A stretch of DNA of 64,000 nt, from positions 84,003 to 148,002 of the forward strand of contig CAJTVJ010000001.1 of assembly GCA_910579785.1 (NCBI GenBank), written 5' to 3'. How positions within the stretch are numbered: the stretch's first letter is position 1; every line of letters starts with the position of its first letter. This DNA comes from an uncultured Christensenella sp. (GTDB taxonomy: Bacteria; Bacillota; Clostridia; Christensenellales; UBA3700). A model generated the notes under the pieces. It worked only from the letters and a program-made list of their open reading frames with translations, had not been told where the DNA came from and did no database searches. The translations under genes were made by a program, and so were the position numbers. This document shows positions 1 to 10,000 of this stretch, piece after piece.

Positions 1-56
1 AATGGCTAAATGTAGAAAGTAAGGTTACAGATTTCTTTGATGAAAGTGATATATAA
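1..56 (+). CDS. 3' end of an upstream gene (partial)
   Basis: The first bases read in frame from position 3 as WLNVESKVTDFFDESDI followed by a TAA stop at 54-56. The acidic, uninterrupted C-terminal-looking peptide and the following 150-base AT-rich gap suggest the tail of a gene that starts outside the window. Too little is visible to name it, and it could be chance. Confidence 0.35.
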   Translation, partial: WLNVESKVTDFFDESDI

Positions 57-166
57 AATTTATTTTGTTTTTAATAAATAATCAAAAGTAATTTTATTTT
101 TTTAAACTGAGGTTATTAGTATATTCAAATTTTGGACAAATATATTCAAAAATACTAAATAAACAT

Positions 167-195
167 TTTTCAAATTGTTATTTTTATGATAGAAT
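167..195 (+). promoter_or_regulatory. Possible promoter of the YobI-like gene
   Basis: A weak -35 TTTTCA (167-172) and a good -10 TAGAAT (190-195) lie 17 bases apart. The predicted transcript would start about 12 bases before the GGAGG ribosome site of the NTPase gene. The surrounding sequence is very AT-rich, so chance matches are common. Confidence 0.35.
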
Positions 196-214
196 TATCT
201 ATATTGGAGGAATT

Positions 215-3200
215 ATGTCGAAAGAAATCGTAGAGGAAAATCCATATATAAACACTGGCATATTGTTAGATAATGCACCAAAAGAAAGCGATGATTATGA
301 GATTGAGGCAGAAATATTGGATTTACAAGTAAAGAATGCTGGAGTTAACAATATTGCAGTAGTTGCACCATATGGTGCTGGAAAGAGCAGTGCAATAAAT
401 ACCTATCTTAATCGTTATAGAAAAAAGGGCTTTTTTCAGCCAAAACATATTCAAATATCTTTGGCAGATTTCAATAAAGACGATGAAACAAAGAATGAAT
501 CTGCAAATGAGGATGAAAATGCAATAGAGCAAAGCATATTGCAACAGTTATTATATAGTCAAAAGAAACATAGATTACCTAATTCAAGTATACAGCGAAC
601 AAATAAATCCCGTCCTATTGTAAATTTGGTATTTGCATTTTTAGCTGCGATTTTTTTGCTGTCTTTAATCACATTGATATTTGAGTTATGTGGTAATGGA
701 ATATTTGTTGGGATTTTTAAAAATACATCACTTGTTAAACCAATTGCGGTAAGTATAGTGGCAATAAGTCTAGTGATTTTATTGGCATGTTTTATAAAGA
801 TGGGCAAATTAAAGAGCGTTAAATATAAGGAGTTTGAAGTTAAAATTGATAGTAAAGAAAAAAACAAAGAATATTCTTTGATAAATAAATATATAGATGA
901 AGTATTATATTTTTTTGAATGTATCAATGTAGATCTTGTTATATTTGAAGATTTGGATAGATTCGATTCATTAAAAATTTTTGTTAAACTTCGAGAACTG
1001 AACACAATTATAAATAATAGCCCTAAAAGAGCAAAAAAAGTTACATTTATTTATGCAGTTAAGGATGACATGTTTGCAGATGAAAAACAAAGAGCAAAGT
1101 TTTTTGAATTTATACTACCGATAGTGCCAGTTGTTAATCCTATTACTACAGCAGATAATATTAGGGAAATTAGTGATACATTGAAAGATATAAAAAATCC
1201 ACTATATTTATCTGAGCAATTTATCAAAGATATATCTTATTTTGTTTCTGATATGCGAGTGCTGAAGAATACGTTTAATGATTATATTATTATGGCGAAT
1301 AAACTGTCTGATAATAGTGAACAAAAGTTATTATTAAAAAAAGAAAATTTATTTGCTTTGGCATTGTATAAAAATTTGTATCCGTATGATTATTCAAGAT
1401 TACAAGATGGAAAAGGATTAATTCCTTTATGTGTAAATAAAGATAATGTAGTGCAATATTTTAAGAAGTTTGTTCAAGATGAAATAGAAATATTAGAGTC
1501 TCAAATAGAAAAAATTAATAAAGAATCGTTAGAAAGTTTTAATGAATTAAAGTTGATTTTTAAAGGACAAAATTATAATAGAAATTATGAATATTTTTCT
1601 GAGATTTTGCAAGATGTAGATAAAATTTCTACATTTGAAAATATTACGAAATTAAAACATCCCAATTATACAAGTTACTCCAATTATGGTGTTAATTTGC
1701 ATAGTCTACCGAATGGTCAAACTTATTATGAACGAGAAAAATGTATAAAAGATAAAGAGTATAAACAAAAGAATGTTTTAGAAGATAAGATAAGAGTATT
1801 ATCTAAAGACGTTGATAATATTGAGAACAGCACGCTTCATACACTTATTGATAAGATGGGCATAGAAAAATATTTTTCTCAAGAAAGAATGGAAGAAATA
1901 AAACTAGGTTACAAGGAAATCGTAGCTAATGAAATTTTCGATGGTAAAAATACAGATAAATTGCCTGAAGATAAGAATGATATAGTTTTCAATAAGCAAA
2001 TGGATTTAATAAGGATGTTGATAAATAAGGATTATATTGATGAGTATTATATGGAATATATTTCAACTTATAAATCTGAAATTTCTGTAACTGATAGAGA
2101 TTTTATCAGAGATGTGAAAAGGGGCTATTGTAAATCTAATAATTATCGTTTAAATAATATTAGAAATGTTATTAAAGAACTTAACGAGGAAGATTTTCTG
2201 CAAAATGCAATAATTATTAATGACATTTGCAAATCTTTGGATTTAATTAAAGAAGAAGATGATTTATATGAAGTAAAGACCTCTAAATATCATAATCTTA
2301 TGAAATTATTTAATCAATGTAAAGACACAACCATCCAATCTGTCTTAGCATTTTTATCGATAGCAGACGATAACGAAAAGACTGTATTTGCACAACATAT
2401 CGTGAAAAATGCAATAAAATTTGTAGAAAAGTTATACAATTCAGTAATGAGTATGAAAGATAAAGATATTTTTGCTAATGTTATGATAAAAGAGCGAAAA
2501 GATGTTTCCCAAATGAGCATAATAAAACAATATATCTATGAACACGAGAATTACACAAGTATAATGAAAGATATAGATTTTGATTGGCAGTGTGAATTTA
2601 TTGCCAAGAATCAAATTATATTTGAAAAATTAGATATGAGTTCTGGACGGGATTCTTTATATTCATATATAGTTGATAATAATTATTATTCTATGAGTGT
2701 TGATAATCTGAAAATTGTTTTAAATGTGGAAGAGGATTGTGAACAATTCGAAAGAAGGAATTACACTTATATCATGCAATCAAATAAAAAAGAAATAGAA
2801 GAGCGGATTGTTAATAATCTTGATTTATATATTGAAAATGTGTATTTGAAATTATCACAATCATATGAATCGGAGGAAGTAATTGCAAATTTTTTATCTA
2901 ATGAAACAATTAAAGAAGAGAATAAAATCGGTATTATAACAAAAACAGATTTTAAATTTGCAAAATTAAAAGACATTAATGAGAAATTTTATAAGCAATT
3001 GCTATTTGAAGCAAAGATAGAACCTACATGGGAAAATTTTTTAGTTGCCTACAATGTTATTGGTTTTGACGAATCAATTAAAAAATTTATAGATAATATA
3101 AATGGCGAAATATATGGTAAATTTTCTGAACTGCCAGAGGATTTAAACGTTAAAGTATTTGAAGATATTTTATCAAGTGAATTTGATGAAAATGTATTTA

Positions 3201-3850
3201 TAGGATTGGCAAAAAGTATTGATCGCAAATTTGTGCTGAATGAGCAATACGGTAAAAATAATAATATTAAATCATTTATATTAAATGGTTGTTTCTTATA
3301 TAACAAAAATGATATGAGATTTTTAAAAAATCCACCGAGTACTATTCCATATTTAATAGCATATCAAAATAATATCAAAGAGGAAATGAAAGATTTCTTC
3401 GGGGATATATCATTTAAACCATTGACTGTGAGAAATGTAATTGAAGAACAAATGATAAACTTGGATTTCAAAAAAGAATATATTAAATTATATGGAGATA
3501 AATTCGACATATCTGGCATAGAGGAAATAGTATCTAAATTTTTATTAGATAATGAATGTATTATTAAAGAACAATTATTATATAAATTTACCAATGTTAA
3601 TATTAAGTCGGGAGTGAAAATGAATTTATTGTTGCTGACGATAAAAAGTAGTAAAATCGATAATTTAAGCAAATTCAAAACATATTTTTGTTCAATCGAT
3701 GAAAAGTATAAAGATCTTTGGAATAAGAATAAGAAAATAAAATTGGAGAATACTAATGAAATTCGTTCGATAGTTGGGTTTATGAAAAAAATAAATTTGG
3801 TTAATAGTTATACAACCAGAGATAAAATTATTCATGTAAATTGTAGTTGA
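215..3850 (+). CDS. YobI-like membrane-anchored P-loop NTPase
   Basis: This 1211-residue protein resembles Bacillus subtilis YobI in length and layout. A Walker A-like loop APYGAGKSS lies at residues 51-59; its first Gly is Ala, so the motif is slightly degenerate. A Walker B strand LVIFEDLDRF lies at 241-250. Between them are two hydrophobic segments, about 137-157 and 175-196, so the NTPase domain is split by a membrane hairpin. The remaining roughly 900 residues are Lys/Glu/Asn-rich, helical-looking and without a recognisable domain. The start is supported by GGAGG eight bases upstream. YobI-type NTPases have been discussed as parts of bacterial conflict systems; a defence role here is inference from that and from the AT-rich island context with a convergent HEPN-like gene. 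Base composition is lower in GC than the genes after 5 kb, suggesting transfer. The family call is fairly firm, the function is not. Confidence 0.75.
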   Translation: MSKEIVEENPYINTGILLDNAPKESDDYEIEAEILDLQVKNAGVNNIAVVAPYGAGKSSAINTYLNRYRKKGFFQPKHIQISLADFNKDDETKNESANEDENAIEQSILQQLLYSQKKHRLPNSSIQRTNKSRPIVNLVFAFLAAIFLLSLITLIFELCGNGIFVGIFKNTSLVKPIAVSIVAISLVILLACFIKMGKLKSVKYKEFEVKIDSKEKNKEYSLINKYIDEVLYFFECINVDLVIFEDLDRFDSLKIFVKLRELNTIINNSPKRAKKVTFIYAVKDDMFADEKQRAKFFEFILPIVPVVNPITTADNIREISDTLKDIKNPLYLSEQFIKDISYFVSDMRVLKNTFNDYIIMANKLSDNSEQKLLLKKENLFALALYKNLYPYDYSRLQDGKGLIPLCVNKDNVVQYFKKFVQDEIEILESQIEKINKESLESFNELKLIFKGQNYNRNYEYFSEILQDVDKISTFENITKLKHPNYTSYSNYGVNLHSLPNGQTYYEREKCIKDKEYKQKNVLEDKIRVLSKDVDNIENSTLHTLIDKMGIEKYFSQERMEEIKLGYKEIVANEIFDGKNTDKLPEDKNDIVFNKQMDLIRMLINKDYIDEYYMEYISTYKSEISVTDRDFIRDVKRGYCKSNNYRLNNIRNVIKELNEEDFLQNAIIINDICKSLDLIKEEDDLYEVKTSKYHNLMKLFNQCKDTTIQSVLAFLSIADDNEKTVFAQHIVKNAIKFVEKLYNSVMSMKDKDIFANVMIKERKDVSQMSIIKQYIYEHENYTSIMKDIDFDWQCEFIAKNQIIFEKLDMSSGRDSLYSYIVDNNYYSMSVDNLKIVLNVEEDCEQFERRNYTYIMQSNKKEIEERIVNNLDLYIENVYLKLSQSYESEEVIANFLSNETIKEENKIGIITKTDFKFAKLKDINEKFYKQLLFEAKIEPTWENFLVAYNVIGFDESIKKFIDNINGEIYGKFSELPEDLNVKVFEDILSSEFDENVFIGLAKSIDRKFVLNEQYGKNNNIKSFILNGCFLYNKNDMRFLKNPPSTIPYLIAYQNNIKEEMKDFFGDISFKPLTVRNVIEEQMINLDFKKEYIKLYGDKFDISGIEEIVSKFLLDNECIIKEQLLYKFTNVNIKSGVKMNLLLLTIKSSKIDNLSKFKTYFCSIDEKYKDLWNKNKKIKLENTNEIRSIVGFMKKINLVNSYTTRDKIIHVNCS

Positions 3851-3897
3851 ATATTGTGAGATTAACTTAAAAACTAATCTTTGCAATTACTAGTTGC

Positions 3898-4392
3898 TTA
3901 GTTATTAGTTGCATTTCTATTTGACAATTCTTTAAGAATAGGTAAAATTATATCAAATAATTGACAACATTCATTTATCCTCTTGCCAAGGAATCCTGTT
4001 GGTTTATTTTTTTCATGAATATAACGCCAAAAAACAAAAGTATCGGAAATGTCATCTAGGTATTTGACAAAATCTTTCTTACAATTTATTTCCGTCTCAT
4101 AATTTAATTTCGTAATTTCTTGTGAAATTTTCGTTTCTAATTCTTCTTGTATTTTCTCGTCAAGTTTATCATATAAAAATTTTAAATTGTGGTTTTTGGT
4201 TTTTTCATTTATCATATTTTTGAAATACAATTCACATGCAAAACTAGCATTAACTATCGCTGGTACATTGACAGCGTAGCCTACAGTACGACCATAATCA
4301 TCACGATGAATGTTTTGTGGTTTAATACATCTTTTATAAGCTTCAAAAAAGTCGTCTGCAATTTTAATTATTTGCACATCAAAATCATACAT
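3898..4392 (-). CDS. Small HEPN-like protein
   Basis: This 164-residue, mostly helical protein has the look of HEPN-fold proteins: an early helix with FACELYFKNM (51-60), then HNLKFLYDKLD (68-78), and a later helix with FWRYIHEKN (121-129). In RNase-active HEPN proteins the late helix carries R-x4-6-H; here Arg123 and His126 are only two residues apart, so classic RNase activity is doubtful. The gene runs convergent to the YobI-like NTPase with a 47-base gap and shares its low GC. A promoter is visible upstream, and the ribosome site is weak (AGGGA). It may be a regulatory or effector partner of the NTPase, or an independent cargo gene. The fold call rests on helix pattern and motif resemblance only. 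Confidence 0.55.
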   Translation of the reverse strand: MYDFDVQIIKIADDFFEAYKRCIKPQNIHRDDYGRTVGYAVNVPAIVNASFACELYFKNMINEKTKNHNLKFLYDKLDEKIQEELETKISQEITKLNYETEINCKKDFVKYLDDISDTFVFWRYIHEKNKPTGFLGKRINECCQLFDIILPILKELSNRNATNN

Positions 4393-4431
4393 AGTAGTTT
4401 CCCTGCCTGAGTCGTTTCTTATATAATTATA

Positions 4432-4460
4432 ATTATAATTTAATTAGTTGAAAAAATCAA
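4432..4460 (-). promoter_or_regulatory. Promoter of the HEPN-like gene
   Basis: Read on the minus strand, -35 TTGATT (4455-4460) and -10 TATAAT (4432-4437) are separated by 17 bases. The predicted leader to the ATG at 4392 is about 35 bases. Confidence 0.6.
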
Positions 4461-4589
4461 ACATATAAGTAATTCAGTAAGTGAACTGCCCATTAGTATT
4501 TCTTTTTTGACATTTCCAAGCAATAGGAGATGTTGGTTTTGGAGAACAAATATTTTCGTATAGGCAAACTCCGAAATAATCTCTTGCAA

Positions 4590-4626
4590 AGAAAAATACG
4601 AACTCATCTAGCCGTGGGTTCGTATT
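4590..4626 (-). terminator. Rho-independent terminator of tRNA-Ser
   Basis: On the minus strand a 9-base-pair stem AATACGAAC/GTTCGTATT (arms 4595-4603 and 4618-4626) is followed by a T-rich tract. It lies about 10 bases beyond the tRNA 3' end. Confidence 0.75.
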
Positions 4627-4635
4627 ATTCACTTG

Positions 4636-4725
4636 TGGCAGAGAGTGAGGGATTTGAACCCTCGGAACGGTTTCCCGTTCACACGATTTCCAATCGTGCG
4701 CCTTCGACCACTCAGCCAACTCTCT
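4636..4725 (-). tRNA. tRNA-Ser (anticodon GGA)
   Basis: On the minus strand a 90-base gene folds as a class II tRNA. The 7-bp acceptor stem is AGAGAGT with ACTCTCT, the discriminator is G, and CCA is encoded. The anticodon stem CACGA/TCGTG encloses TTGGAAA, giving anticodon GGA for UCC/UCU codons. A long variable arm typical of serine tRNAs (GAACGG/CCGTTC) follows, then a T-loop with TTCAAAT. It has its own promoter and terminator. The low-GC island lies on its 3' side, the usual integration side for tRNA-targeting elements. Short ORFs called across it are artefacts. Confidence 0.95.
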
Positions 4726-4750
4726 ATGTGTTATTAAGTTTAACGAGATA

Positions 4751-4779
4751 ATATTAGCATAGTTTTGGGGCTTTGGCAA
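4751..4779 (-). promoter_or_regulatory. Promoter of tRNA-Ser
   Basis: Minus-strand -35 TTGCCA (4774-4779), a 17-base spacer ending in TGC, and -10 TAATAT (4751-4756), i.e. an extended -10. The start would fall about 20 bases upstream of the tRNA 5' end. Confidence 0.7.
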
Positions 4780-4995
4780 GTAATTCTTTGAAGAATATCA
4801 AAGTAAACTGCATGGAGTTTAATATTTTTTGCAGTTAATTTAAGGCAAGGAAAGACAGAGGTCAGTTGAAGGTGTATATTAAATGTCAGATTAAATAAGT
4901 TTGAAGATAATTTAGTTTTAGGAAATAGAATTTGATAAGATTGAGAAGTTGCAGCTAATTGGAAATTAAAGTATTATTAAATTAAAGGAAAAGTA
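4780..4995. other. Intergenic AT-rich stretch, nothing recognised
   Basis: Between the divergent tRNA-Ser and regulator promoters there are about 215 bases of A/T-rich sequence with stops in all frames. I see no gene, hairpin with a T-run, or repeat. Confidence 0.5.
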
Positions 4996-5024
4996 TTGAA
5001 TTCCCAAGCGCTTTATTGTATACT
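4996..5024 (+). promoter_or_regulatory. Promoter of the two-component operon
   Basis: -35 TTGAAT (4996-5001), 17-base spacer, -10 TATACT (5019-5024). It predicts a 5' leader of about 125 bases before the response-regulator start at 5156; no clear structure was recognised in that leader. Confidence 0.6.
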
Positions 5025-5155
5025 TTAACTGCAAAAGATAAAGGGGCGCAGGCTTTTTGGACGAGAGTTATTGCTGATATGGCTGTCTAAAATATACAGT
5101 TTTGTATGCGTCGAAGGTAGTGGCAAAATCAAATGAAGGGATTGGAGAGGGAAAG

Positions 5156-5863
5156 ATGCGAGCGTTGATAATTGAAGACGATAAGCCGTTGTCTGACACG
5201 TTGTGCAGAATGCTTGGCAGCATTGCCGAGACTGACGCTGCGTATGACGGCGAGAGCGGATTGGAAAAGATTTTGACACAGGAATACGATATAGTCATAC
5301 TTGATATTATGCTGCCCAAGATGAACGGCGACGAGGTGTTGCGAAACGTGCGCAAGCATAAACTGACGCCGATAATAATACTGTCGGCGATAGGTATGTT
5401 GGAGCGCAAAGTGGAATTTCTCAACATGGGTGCGGACGATTATATGGTCAAGCCGTTTTCAAGGGAAGAATTGTTGGCGCGAGTGCAGGCGACGATGCGC
5501 AGATACCACAGAGATTTCGGCGCGCTGAGATACAAGCTTGGAGATTTTAATATAGATTACAAGAGCAAGACGGTCACTTACAAGGACAAGGTTTTGCCTG
5601 TCAGCGGAAAGATGTACGAAGTGTTGGAGACGCTTGTCAAAAACAAGGAGATCACAGTCACAAAGCAGCAGTTGTTTGACAGCGTATGCGGATTTTACAG
5701 CGAGACGATACAGACTGTCATAGAGGTGTACGTATACCGCCTGCGCAAGATATTGGCAGATATAGGTATGAGCGAGTGTTTGCAGACGATAAAGACGGTC
5801 GGATATCGCTGGCGAGAGGGCTTGATAGCCGAAAAAGTGCACGGGAGGGGGTGCCATGAGTAG
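5156..5863 (+). CDS. OmpR/PhoB-family response regulator
   Basis: This 235-residue transcription regulator has an N-terminal receiver domain with acidic pocket EDD (7-9), phospho-acceptor Asp50 in VILDIMLP, Ser77 and Lys99 in VKPF. A C-terminal winged-helix domain (about 130-225) ends in the typical TVGYRW turn. I chose ATG 5156 because GGAGAGGG lies just upstream; an upstream in-frame ATG at 5102 would add 18 unconserved residues and has no ribosome site. The gene overlaps the sensor kinase by 8 bases (5856-5863), indicating coupled translation, and a lipoprotein gene follows. It probably controls envelope genes, possibly the adjacent lipoproteins, where 11-base-period direct repeats occur. 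Family call firm; target genes unknown. Confidence 0.93.
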   Translation: MRALIIEDDKPLSDTLCRMLGSIAETDAAYDGESGLEKILTQEYDIVILDIMLPKMNGDEVLRNVRKHKLTPIIILSAIGMLERKVEFLNMGADDYMVKPFSREELLARVQATMRRYHRDFGALRYKLGDFNIDYKSKTVTYKDKVLPVSGKMYEVLETLVKNKEITVTKQQLFDSVCGFYSETIQTVIEVYVYRLRKILADIGMSECLQTIKTVGYRWREGLIAEKVHGRGCHE

Positions 5864-7088
5864 ACAGATAATCACGACCAAGAGCTGGAAATACAGAGCT
5901 TGGATAGCCGGATTAGTAACGTTTGCAGTGCTTCTCATCTTGGGTATAGGCATCGTAGCGCAGGCTATGGAAAGCGGAGATAAAGTTGCAGACAAGACGA
6001 TGCGCGACTATGCAAAACAACTCAAAGAGGCGTCGAGCCAATCGCTTTGGGAGCTAGTAGGCGACGGGGAAAAGAGCGACTTGGTATTGAGCCGCGAAAA
6101 CATAGACGTGATAATTTACAGAAGACGTCCTGACGATACGGCGGGGTATTATACGTCCAACGCATATCTTGTTCAGCACACGTCTGATATGCCTTTGATG
6201 ATGGAAAAGCTGACGGACGAAAAGATAGGCGACCACAACTACAAGACTTTTACGTTTAAGTATGTAGAAGGCGAGTACGTAAAGCTGCTTATGAATGCAG
6301 ATTTGCTGACGCCTTATGACAAGCTTACAAATTTTATATGGTACTTTCCCGTTGCGTTTGTTTTGATTATGGGCATATATACCGCGTTTGCCTTTTTGAT
6401 GGGACGTCCTGTGGTGCGCGCGATAAAACAGCAGAAAGAATTTATACACGAGATGACGCATGAGATACGCACTCCGCTGACTGTGATACGCGGAAATATG
6501 GAGAACGCATTGGCGACGCCGGCTTCGACAGTCGAGCAGGTGAGCGACCTTTTGGAAAGCACGATAGAGGAAGCGGAACATATCAACACGCTCTCGCAGG
6601 ATTTGATGCGCAGCGTATCTACGCCGTCGGTCAAGACTGTGAAAAAAATAGACGCGGCGGATATCGTATCCAACGTCTTAGAGGTATACAGCGAGATAAT
6701 AGGCGAATCAAATCGCACTCTCATTGCCAACATACAGTCCGTTGACGTCAATATCGAAGGTGAGAAGCTAAAACAGCTTTTGATAATATTGTTAGAAAAC
6801 GCAGTCAAATACACGCGCAACGGCGACAGGATAAAGGTGTCGCTCAAAAAGGCTGACAATTCCTGCGTGCTTTGCGTTGCCGATACGGGAATAGGAATTG
6901 CCGACGGCGACGAGGAAAAGATCTTTGAAAGATTTTATCGCGGAGAGAATGCGAAAAACAAACCAGGTACGGGTCTAGGACTTGCAATCGCGCGTACTAT
7001 TACCGAAGAAGTCGGCGGCAGAATATATGCCAACCACAATATCCCAAGCGGCATATTGATCACGGCTGTATTGCCTGAGCGGAGGTAG
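5856..7088 (+). CDS. Sensor histidine kinase
   Basis: This 410-residue membrane kinase has TM1 at about 15-37, a roughly 120-residue extracytoplasmic sensor region, and TM2 at about 161-182. No clear HAMP domain is visible: the dimerisation helix follows within some 15 residues. The H-box EMTHEIRTPL has the phospho-accepting His202. The ATP-binding domain shows an N-box (LENAVKYTRNG), a G1 box (DTGIGIADG), an F-box (FERFYRG) and a G2 box (GTGLGLAIA). All catalytic motifs are present, so it should be an active HisKA kinase. It overlaps the response regulator upstream and is followed after 3 bases by a lipoprotein gene, which may contribute to sensing or be an output. The signal is unknown. Confidence 0.93.
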   Translation: MSRQIITTKSWKYRAWIAGLVTFAVLLILGIGIVAQAMESGDKVADKTMRDYAKQLKEASSQSLWELVGDGEKSDLVLSRENIDVIIYRRRPDDTAGYYTSNAYLVQHTSDMPLMMEKLTDEKIGDHNYKTFTFKYVEGEYVKLLMNADLLTPYDKLTNFIWYFPVAFVLIMGIYTAFAFLMGRPVVRAIKQQKEFIHEMTHEIRTPLTVIRGNMENALATPASTVEQVSDLLESTIEEAEHINTLSQDLMRSVSTPSVKTVKKIDAADIVSNVLEVYSEIIGESNRTLIANIQSVDVNIEGEKLKQLLIILLENAVKYTRNGDRIKVSLKKADNSCVLCVADTGIGIADGDEEKIFERFYRGENAKNKPGTGLGLAIARTITEEVGGRIYANHNIPSGILITAVLPERR

Positions 7089-7091
7089 AGC

Positions 7092-10000
7092 ATGTTGCAA
7101 AGACGGCGGTTGTTGATATTGACGATATTTTTATTGACGGTCGCGGCATGTCTTTTTGCGGCGTGCGACGGCTCGTATATCAATAAGGATAAGTTGCCGC
7201 TCAAACCGTGGCAGGATTATATCGCCGACGTATCCAGAGCGATAGACCTGCAATATATCAACATATCTGCGCAGCAGCCGATAGCGATGGAGATGAGCTT
7301 AAACGCTCTCGATAATCAAGCACAAGAGAGGTATGAATGTTCGCTTACGCTCAACTTGGATAAATCGTCGAGAGACGCTCAGCAAGGGGCGTTTAAAATA
7401 ATAAAGAAGACCGACAGTCAGCGCAAAGTAATGCTAGACGTGTTTAACGACGGGGACAAACTGTATTGGTGCAAGTGGCAAAGCGACGCGGGCAGTTATG
7501 AAAAAACGGTGTTTGAAAATGCGCCTTTGATCTATTCGTTGCAAGAGGTTTTTGGCGCGCTTGGAGCAAACGTCGATTATTCCACTCCCGGGATTTTGTT
7601 TGAGTCTTTGGCAAACGTATTTTTTACTGACGGCGGCGTAATGAATGCCGAAGGTGATGAGTATGTCTTTGATTTTGATTTAAAAAAGGGTTTGAGTTCT
7701 GCCTTTACAATAAATATGTTTGAAAATTTGCCTCAGGTATTGCAAAAGGCGTTTTTCTCAATAGCCAAAGTTGACAGCTATGACGATATGCTGGCAAAGA
7801 CGCCGTCTTTAAAAGGAAGCGTACATATAAAATTAAAGGATAAACTTATTGAGAGAGTTTATTGCGGCAATCTTGAATATATTGACGCAAGCGGACACGC
7901 GCGCGTGCTGAGTATAGATATGCCTTTGATTCGCGTAACAAACGGAAGAGTCGATTTGTCTTCAAGCGCGCCTGAGGGAGATTACGGCGACGGCAGATTG
8001 ACCGATATGACTGTGACAGGCAAGGTGAAGTTTGAAAATTCCCATCTTGAAAAGGTTGAGATGCAATATGATTATCAGTTAAATGCTAAACTAGACGTAT
8101 TGCAGCTTCTTGCCGACGGAGGCGATATCAACTCGCTTGCAGACGACAACTTTTTCCATTTCAAAATGACACACAAATGCGATGACGGCTGCACTGCATT
8201 TTGCGCCGACAAATTAGACAAGGCAAAGGGAGCGGTGTTGGACATAGCTTTTTCGCCAAAAGATTTCGGCAATCACGACATATATATCAGTGTGGGCGCG
8301 AGGTTTTTGTTAAGTCACGGACTTATAGCGCAGTTGACGTCTCAGTTATCGACTTTGCAGCCCTTTATAGAGAGAATGCTTCCCGAATACGTTTTAGCGG
8401 TGGTGTCTGCCGATAATTTTTCAAGCAATTCAAATATGTCTGCTCACGGCGATAAATATGACGTTAAATCTATCTTAGAAGACATACTTATGGCATTGAA
8501 GTATGAAGAGGACAGTTTATCTTTTTCTATCGACGAGGTGATGGACATATTTGGATTTGAAGACAGTGTCGGTGATATTATCAACGGAGTATTTGAAAGC
8601 GAGACGTATTCAATCGACAGGGCGGAATTACTGCTCGAAGACGTAAGCTGGCACGTAAGACAGTATGACGTCAAGCGAAGCGCGATACATCTTTACGGCA
8701 ACGACGTGTCGGGCACCAAGCAATATACTTCGTCATTGATAAAAGCTCCCGTATTGAATTACGTAGTCGACGGCAAGGCAGTTGCCGACGGAAATACCAC
8801 GGTGCAAGTCGTCGATATATTCAACGGCATATATAAGGATGAGATACTCGCCAATGAAAACATGCCGATATGCGAAGCGGAATTTGACGACATAATAGGC
8901 TCTTACGTCAGCGCTAACGTAGAGAATATATACGGGGAGCAGAGCAAGCAAAATATGACGGTCATAGGTTATTCTTTGACAGACGGATTAAAGACAGGCT
9001 GGCAGGAAGTGGAATTGTATTGTTTGCCGACAGGCGCAAGTTATGTTGAAAGATTGCTTTGGGAAAACATAGGTAAACAGGAATGGCGCAAGTGGTTGAG
9101 TCATACAGTTAAGACCCATATCTACGTAGATACTCTTGAAGACGTGCAATTCGACGTACCGGAAAAGACCGAATATATGCAGGGGGCAAAATTTTTATCA
9201 AGCAGCAGAGAGTTGCTTGATATAGGAGCAAAGTTGACTTACGGCGGAGGCAAGACAAAAGATAGGTACGTGGGCGCAAGCAACGCGGAAGATATATTTA
9301 TGTATGACACATTGGGCGCAAGATATATCAAAAGCGCGGACGACGTCATACTCAATTACTATTTATTCGGCAGATATTGCGGCGTCAAGATAGACGTCAC
9401 GCCGGCGAAATCAAAAGAACTCATTGCAAAAGTCGACGAGGTGTCGTTGGAATTTTCCGGCAGGTCTTATTCTACCGAACTGTGCGCGGCATATTTTAGA
9501 TGGGAACTTGCCGACGCAACGAATACCGAGGTCAGATTGCCTCTTGACAATCTGAAAATCAACGGATATGCTCTGAATGAAGCCAACGACTATTTCTATA
9601 TCGACCCTATATCCGAACGTCTTGGCGTGATATTTAAGAAACCGGGAAGGTATACGCTGTCGTATACTTGCGACGGTTTGAGCATAGACGTGCCTTTGGT
9701 GCTTACTCCCAAAGCGCAGGAAGAGGACAAGAGCGAGTACGGAATTGATTTTGTCGATTCTCTCAAAGACAATTACTTTATAGGATATGCTTATAATTTC
9801 AGGACGGAGATATTTAATCTTTATCACGGCGAAGTGGGCGCGATCAAGGAGCTCAAATTTGAGATAAGAAAGGGCAGCGTCAACTCGTCGGGAGACTTGA
9901 CGTACGGCAGGATTGAAGAATCGCAAGAGTATTTTGAGATACAAAGCGTCACGCTAGACGGCAAGGATGTGACTTTGCCCTATCAGTTGGAGTTGCCGCC

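Noticed and set aside
1..4640. attL/attR direct repeats of the tRNA-Ser 3' end
   Set aside because: I saw no second copy of the tRNA 3' segment in the AT-rich region; the other boundary may lie outside the window, so an integrated element is not proven.
4474..4779. Short ORFs across the tRNA-Ser gene on both strands
   Set aside because: They are translations of the tRNA itself and its terminator; the AEWSKAHDWKSCERE type peptide is a known spurious product of serine tRNA genes.
5102..5155. N-terminal extension of the response regulator
   Set aside because: It lacks a ribosome site, while GGAGAGGG precedes ATG 5156, which begins the receiver domain directly.
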